From NCBI GenBank assembly GCA_025351345.1, contig JANXWB010000025.1, positions 1 through 64,000 of the forward strand: a stretch of 64,000 bases of DNA, read 5' to 3'. A program made the position numbers and the translations under genes. Shown here piece by piece: positions 59,853 to 64,000 of the stretch. The notes under the pieces were generated by a model that was given only the letters and a program-made list of their open reading frames with translations, ran no database searches and was not told the DNA's origin. Position 1 is the first letter of the stretch. The number at the start of each line of letters is the position of its first letter. This DNA comes from Synechococcales cyanobacterium GL140_1_metabat_312. GTDB lineage: Bacteria; Cyanobacteriota; Cyanobacteriia; Leptolyngbyales; Leptolyngbyaceae.

Positions 59853-62225
59853 TCAGCCCGCAGTTTTACTCGCGGGTATTTCTATTGGAGGAGTTTCAGG
59901 TGTTGTTTTTGGACGATTAAGCTTGGATTTTAGTTGATTAAATAGTTCATCTCCTGTGATAGATGGTTCTGTCGGAATCAGATAGGGTTTGCGTTCTGTC
60001 GGAGTCGGTTTTTTATTAAGACGATCGACCAAAGAATTCATTGAGTCTGTGGGTACGGATTTAGATTCTTCAGGTTTAGTCTTATTTTCAGGTTTTACAA
60101 CTTCTGGTTTAGATATTACGATCGGTTTTACAATTTCAGGTTTTAGAACTTCTGGTTTAGCGATCGTTTTCGGTACGGAACGGGATTTTACAACTTCCGG
60201 TTTTACAATTTCCGGTTTAGCGATCACGATCGGTTTTACAACTTCTGGTTTTACGATCGTTTTCGGTACGGAACGGGATTTTACAACTTCCGGTTTTACA
60301 ACTTCTGGTTTAGCGATCACGATCGGAGTTCTCGTAATCGGTTTAATCGTATTCTGAATTTTGTTTTTCACCACTACATCCGGTTTTAGGTCAGCATGAG
60401 GCTTAACGCTAGGAATCACCGGAGGAGTCTCGACTTTTTTACCTGGACCAAATAAATTGAGTGGCTTGCGAGTTTCGATCGCAGACTTTTTCTGAGTGGA
60501 AAGTTCTATTTTTTGGTCCTTAGTCAATTCCAGTACAGGCGGCGACGACATTCGGTTAGGCTTAGTCGGCATAACAGGTAATGGGACAATAGGCAGCACA
60601 GGCACTACAGATGTTTTAGACCCAGATGTTTTAGACCCAGATGTTTTAGATCCAGAACTCGATAGAGGTTCAACAATAATCGGAGCATCTGTTTGAATCG
60701 TCAAAGCCTTAACCGTCAAGTCTGGTTTAGGCCTATCAGATTTACGGAATCGATCGAACCAATTCCCTTTTTTAGGTTCATCCGCGTCGATATTAGGCGC
60801 TTTTGATTCAGTAACGGTCTTCGGAATTAGATCGGCTTTTGGCTCAACAGGTCTCTGTATAACGACCGCAGGTGGAACAGCAATCTTGACGTCTATCTTT
60901 TTACCTGGGCCAATAAAAGATGGCAGTTTATCCTGAATCGTTCTCCTAGATGCCGAATTGGGGGGAGCTTCCTTAACGTCGGGATTATTGATAATCGACG
61001 GCGCAAGCTTCTGTGGTTTCTTGTTTACGTTCTCTACTTTCGTACTTACTTTAAGATCAGGTTTTATTTCGATCGGCTTCACAGGTTTCGCAATAGGCTC
61101 GATCGACATTTTCGAGTTTTCGGCCTTCGATTCTGGTGCTTTATCTAGTGCTTTAGGAATTGGGACGATCGGAATAATAGGGACAATCGGAACCGGAACC
61201 CCAATTTCGGACGGATTAGGAACCAACTTAACTGGATCCGGTAGATCTACAGACTTGGTAGACTTAACAGCAGGAACGTCTGGTTCGATCGGTTTCGGTG
61301 GAGCAGGCGGCGTGTAGGTTGGATCGACAATTCCTTTTGCTTGGGCGATCGAAATCTCGCCTCGGGTTAGCTGTGCAAGGGGATCTTGACCACCCGGCTC
61401 ATAATTGAAAACTCGGGCCGTATTATTGCCAAAATTCTCAACCCGACGGCCCTTTTCATCAATAAATTCCAGTTGAACCCAATTTTTTCCCGACTTGAAA
61501 CCTTTTAAATACGTCGGTTGCCAACGATCAAGAAGAAAACTCTGACCATTAATAGTAGCTTTCACCTTCCAATCTTGAATACTATCGATATCGCTTTCCT
61601 GAGCAATTAAATGAAGCGGCGCATTAGTGACATAAAAGTCTAGCAAGATTGGCTCTGCGCCATAGGTTCCTTGAGGTTGATTATAAGTAAGGAGCGGTTT
61701 CTGGGTTTGGGGCCGATTATCATCAGTTTTCGTAAAAACATCAAACGTCACCTGAGCAAAGGATCCATCATTTTTAAACGCTTCATCCCAGGGGCTAGCT
61801 GCAAAAATTCTCACCGTGTGAGTCCCAGGCTCCAAGTCTTTAAGGACAATAGGCTCGCTGGCATCGTAGATACTTCGATGCGGCTGGTCATCCACGACTA
61901 AATGAAGATGGGGGCCGAGTCCCAGGATCTTATCCTTATAGATAGGTAAATCTTGAAGTTGAACATCGATCGTGACCGTGTTGTCAGAGAGAAGTTGCCC
62001 GGCTTTAGGAGAAATTATTTTAATCTGAGGCTGATACTGGTCTAAAACTCGACGCAGAGAAAGAAATGGCTTAGGCGGTGCTGTTTCGGTAAGCTGTCCC
62101 GTGGTCTTGAGCGATGCAGCCAGCGCACTCCCATTACCCCATAGAAGCTGGGTCACTAGAGCGATTACCAGCGATTTTTGAATCAATTTCCAAGGCTGTA
62201 CTGCCCACCAACGCCGTCCAACCAC
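59853..62225 (-). CDS. Exported protein with N-terminal beta-rich domain and Pro/Lys-rich repeat tail
   Basis: This 790-aa protein has a signal peptide (about 1-36) and a beta-rich N-terminal region (about 50-290; IKIISPKAGQLLSDNTVTID, LGLGPHLHLVVDDQPHRSIYD, TYGAEPILLDFYVTNAPLHL). The last 480 residues are Pro/Lys/Val-rich and disordered. They include a GSKTS triplet repeat and two near-identical 31-residue units (SRSVPKTIxKPEVxKP pattern) among shorter KPEVVKP repeats. I do not recognise a function. The tail resembles wall-spanning or TonB-like Pro-Lys linkers, but no TonB domain or membrane anchor is seen. The start is an ATG-initiated Arg/Trp-rich signal (VGRRWWAVQPWKL). Confidence 0.6.
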   Translation of the reverse strand: MVGRRWWAVQPWKLIQKSLVIALVTQLLWGNGSALAASLKTTGQLTETAPPKPFLSLRRVLDQYQPQIKIISPKAGQLLSDNTVTIDVQLQDLPIYKDKILGLGPHLHLVVDDQPHRSIYDASEPIVLKDLEPGTHTVRIFAASPWDEAFKNDGSFAQVTFDVFTKTDDNRPQTQKPLLTYNQPQGTYGAEPILLDFYVTNAPLHLIAQESDIDSIQDWKVKATINGQSFLLDRWQPTYLKGFKSGKNWVQLEFIDEKGRRVENFGNNTARVFNYEPGGQDPLAQLTRGEISIAQAKGIVDPTYTPPAPPKPIEPDVPAVKSTKSVDLPDPVKLVPNPSEIGVPVPIVPIIPIVPIPKALDKAPESKAENSKMSIEPIAKPVKPIEIKPDLKVSTKVENVNKKPQKLAPSIINNPDVKEAPPNSASRRTIQDKLPSFIGPGKKIDVKIAVPPAVVIQRPVEPKADLIPKTVTESKAPNIDADEPKKGNWFDRFRKSDRPKPDLTVKALTIQTDAPIIVEPLSSSGSKTSGSKTSGSKTSVVPVLPIVPLPVMPTKPNRMSSPPVLELTKDQKIELSTQKKSAIETRKPLNLFGPGKKVETPPVIPSVKPHADLKPDVVVKNKIQNTIKPITRTPIVIAKPEVVKPEVVKSRSVPKTIVKPEVVKPIVIAKPEIVKPEVVKSRSVPKTIAKPEVLKPEIVKPIVISKPEVVKPENKTKPEESKSVPTDSMNSLVDRLNKKPTPTERKPYLIPTEPSITGDELFNQLKSKLNRPKTTPETPPIEIPASKTAG
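60161..60302. repeat. 93-bp repeat in the Pro/Lys-rich tail
   Basis: A block starting CGATCGTTTTCGGTACGGAA at 60161 recurs at 60254, period 93 bases (31 codons). Shorter copies of a ttttacaacttccgg element flank it. The repeat lies within the exported protein gene, keeping its frame. Confidence 0.7.
60611..60655. repeat. Triplicated 15-bp repeat (GSKTS codons)
   Basis: GATGTTTTAGA(C/T)CCA occurs three times in tandem and encodes three GSKTS units on the minus strand. Confidence 0.65.
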
Positions 62226-62823
62226 AGGGATCGCGCTCCTTAAAATACTAAATTTAAATGTAGCTAATCAAATAAGTCAGTTTGCGATCGAACTGGCAAA
62301 ATCTTTTGATCCCAACGCGATCGCCCTTACTACTTTAATAGGTTTGCTGAACTCTGCTCAAGTTTACAAAACTTGCGTGAAATCCTTATTCGATCATGCC
62401 TTCAGTCATAAGCCAATTTTTGGAATTAAAATACTAGAGCCTGTGAAACAAATAGATTTACGATACATTTTTTTACACTATTTACCGTAAATCTAGCTGC
62501 TTAGGAGGAATTAGTCAGCGATCATCCAGCTATTGTTGCAAAGTGTAACTATCGTAATGACTTCCTTGACTTTGACCATTCTTTCAATCGTGGAAAGTCC
62601 AAGCTGTGCAGGGTTTGAGGGATCTTGAATTATTGTTAATGCTCGTTCAAAACCCTTAGATCATGCTCTTATAATAAAACCTGTGAGAACCTGACCATCA
62701 CAAAGACTCTGAGAAAGCCTCAGCAACAAAGTCTTTGTCTGACTGGCTCGATATACCTTGGCTCAAGGTGAGCTAGTTATGGGTTATGGGAGTCCTCGTT
62801 CCGTTCTAGAGAGGAGAGTCTCA
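62226..62823 (+). promoter_or_regulatory. psaA upstream region with candidate promoter and inverted repeat
   Basis: This 598-base region separates psaA from the exported-protein gene. TATAAT at 62670-62675, with TTCAAA (62646-62651) 18 bases upstream, is a candidate promoter with a leader of about 145 bases. Further upstream, TAGATTTACG (62453-62462) and CGTAAATCTA (62486-62495) form a perfect 10-bp inverted repeat whose 23-base loop holds more TTTAC units; TTTACAAA (62363-62370) is an isolated HLR1-like half site. These are plausible light-regulatory elements. No small photosystem gene was found here. Confidence 0.45.
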
Positions 62824-64000
62824 ATGACAATCAGCCCACCGGAGCGCAATGCGAAGGCAAGGATTGTTGTAGATAAGAATCCCGTCGCAACATCCACTGA
62901 AAAGTGGGGACAGCCGGGTCACTTCGATCGCACCCTAGCCAAGGGACCAAAAACCACAACCTGGATTTGGAACCTTCACGCAAACGCTCATGACTTCGAC
63001 AGCCATACTTCTGACTTAGAAGACGTATCACGTAAAATCTTCAGCGCTCACTTCGGCCATCTGGCAGTTGTATTTGTCTGGCTCAGCGGAATGTATTTCC
63101 ACGGAGCAAAATTTTCTAACTATGAAGCATGGTTAGGGGATCCGCTAAGTATTAAGCCCAGTGCACAGGTAGTCTGGCCGATCGTCGGTCAAGAAATCCT
63201 GAATGCAGACGTGGGAGGCGGGTTCCACGGGATTCAGATCACCTCTGGTCTGTTCCAAATGTGGCGCGGCGCAGGTATTACAAACTCCTATCAGCTCTAC
63301 TGCACCGCAATTGGCGGATTGGTCATGGCTGGTTTGATGTTGTTTGCCGGCTGGTTCCACTACCACAAGGCCGCTCCTAAACTGGAGTGGTTCCAGAACG
63401 TGGAATCCATGCTTAATCACCACTTATCCGGCCTATTTGGTCTGGGTTCGCTCGGTTGGGCTGGTCATCAAATCCACGTCGCAAACCCCATTAATGAACT
63501 GTTGGACAAAGGCGTTCCGGCTGGCAAGATTCCATTGCCTCATGAATTCATCCTTAACCCTCAGTTGATGGCAGATATCTACCCAAGTTTCGCGAAAGGC
63601 TTGACCCCTTTCTTCACGCTGAACTGGGGTGAGTATGCAGACTTCCTAACCTTCAAAGGTGGTCTGAACCCTGTTACTGGTGGCCTGTGGTTGTCTGATA
63701 CGGCGCATCATCATTTGGCTTTGGCCGTGATGTTCATCGTTGCAGGCCACATGTACCGCACCAACTGGGGTATCGGTCACAGCATCAAAGAAATTCTTGA
63801 AGCAAACGGCCCTGATCCTCTGATGATCACTGGACGCGGTCACAAGGGTCTGTTTGAAGTCTTGACCACCTCTTGGCACGCTCAACTGGCGATCAACTTG
63901 GCGATGGCAGGTTCTGTCACGATCATTGTTGCTCAGCATATGTATGCGATGCCTCCATACCCTTATCTGGCAACAGATTACGGTACGGTTCTATCTTTAT
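62824..64000 (+). CDS. psaA: Photosystem I P700 apoprotein A1 (partial, 5' part)
   Basis: An open frame from ATG 62824 continues past the right edge, giving 392 codons of the roughly 755 expected. It is Psa[41 protein letters not shown], then the first helices with [53 protein letters not shown], and [20 protein letters not shown]. The His residues listed are antenna chlorophyll ligands. PsaA and PsaB form the photosystem I core in the thylakoid; psaB is expected just beyond the edge. GAGGAGAG provides a strong ribosome binding site. Confidence 0.97.
   Translation, partial: MTISPPERNAKARIVVDKNPVATSTEKWGQPGHFDRTLAKGPKTTTWIWNLHANAHDFDSHTSDLEDVSRKIFSAHFGHLAVVFVWLSGMYFHGAKFSNYEAWLGDPLSIKPSAQVVWPIVGQEILNADVGGGFHGIQITSGLFQMWRGAGITNSYQLYCTAIGGLVMAGLMLFAGWFHYHKAAPKLEWFQNVESMLNHHLSGLFGLGSLGWAGHQIHVANPINELLDKGVPAGKIPLPHEFILNPQLMADIYPSFAKGLTPFFTLNWGEYADFLTFKGGLNPVTGGLWLSDTAHHHLALAVMFIVAGHMYRTNWGIGHSIKEILEANGPDPLMITGRGHKGLFEVLTTSWHAQLAINLAMAGSVTIIVAQHMYAMPPYPYLATDYGTVLSL

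Noticed and set aside
60116-60330. CRISPR-like appearance of repeated blocks
   Set aside because: The repeats are in frame within a coding region, imperfect and without unique spacers of constant length; no cas gene is near.
1-64000. tRNA, rRNA, tmRNA, insertion sequences, phage genes
   Set aside because: Intergenic stretches were read for T-loop-like GTTCRA motifs, known small RNA motifs and terminal inverted repeats with transposase frames; none was convincing. A covariance-model scan could still find small RNAs.

Overview
The window is cyanobacterial chromosome. It carries photosystem II genes (psbD, psbZ) and photosystem I genes (psaA and the assembly factor ycf4), an NdbB-type NAD(P)H dehydrogenase, an Fe superoxide dismutase and several small families largely confined to cyanobacteria (DUF3598, DUF3143, DUF2993). 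The HIP1 octamer GCGATCGC and its core CGATCG recur throughout. Genus cannot be fixed from sequence alone. No rRNA, tRNA, CRISPR array, insertion sequence or phage module was seen; the two edge genes, psbD (left) and psaA (right), are cut by the window.

Layout. 1-4.0 kb: psbD(-) diverges from ycf4(+); then a lipoprotein cyclophilin and a FabF-like ketoacyl synthase (+), facing a DUF3598 gene (-). 4.1-14.3 kb: a tightly packed four-gene minus-strand operon for large exported proteins: a small DUF11/SdrD-B protein, an Ig-like plus outer-membrane barrel protein of 1114 aa, a beta-helix/OmpA protein, and a 1272-aa DUF11 repeat protein. This is the best candidate for an undescribed system. 14.7-17.9 kb: sbcD overlapping mutL. 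18.3-28.0 kb: a Wzx/Wzy-type exopolysaccharide cluster (two GT4 glycosyltransferases, Wzc-like, Wza-like, polymerase/ligase, serine-acetyltransferase-like, flippase), closed by a strong hairpin. 28.1-32.0 kb: ndbB and mreBCD (-). 32.4-34.0 kb: ssb and argC (+). 34.0-37.0 kb: an HTH protein, thiC with a TPP riboswitch, and a GNAT acetyltransferase (-).

37.1-46.4 kb: a diheme-type c cytochrome, a poly(A)/CCA polymerase, psbZ, ribH, an alpha/beta hydrolase, an RGG-tailed unknown and a MacAB-type efflux set. 46.9-52.7 kb: an RlpA-like protein, sodB with paired direct repeats upstream, a Crp/Fnr regulator, a membrane J-domain protein with DUF3143, cbiT and cdsA. 52.7-64.0 kb: an NYN protein, a DUF2993 protein, corA, a phasin-like protein, a possibly frameshifted small gene, a YciI protein, ileS, a repeat-tailed secreted protein and the 5' half of psaA.

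The window therefore mixes housekeeping and photosynthesis genes with two accessory envelope blocks, the surface-protein operon and the exopolysaccharide cluster, which sit either side of the sbcD-mutL pair. Several start codons were moved from the longest ORF to a better-supported downstream site; the most important is thiC, whose longest ORF runs back through its own riboswitch.
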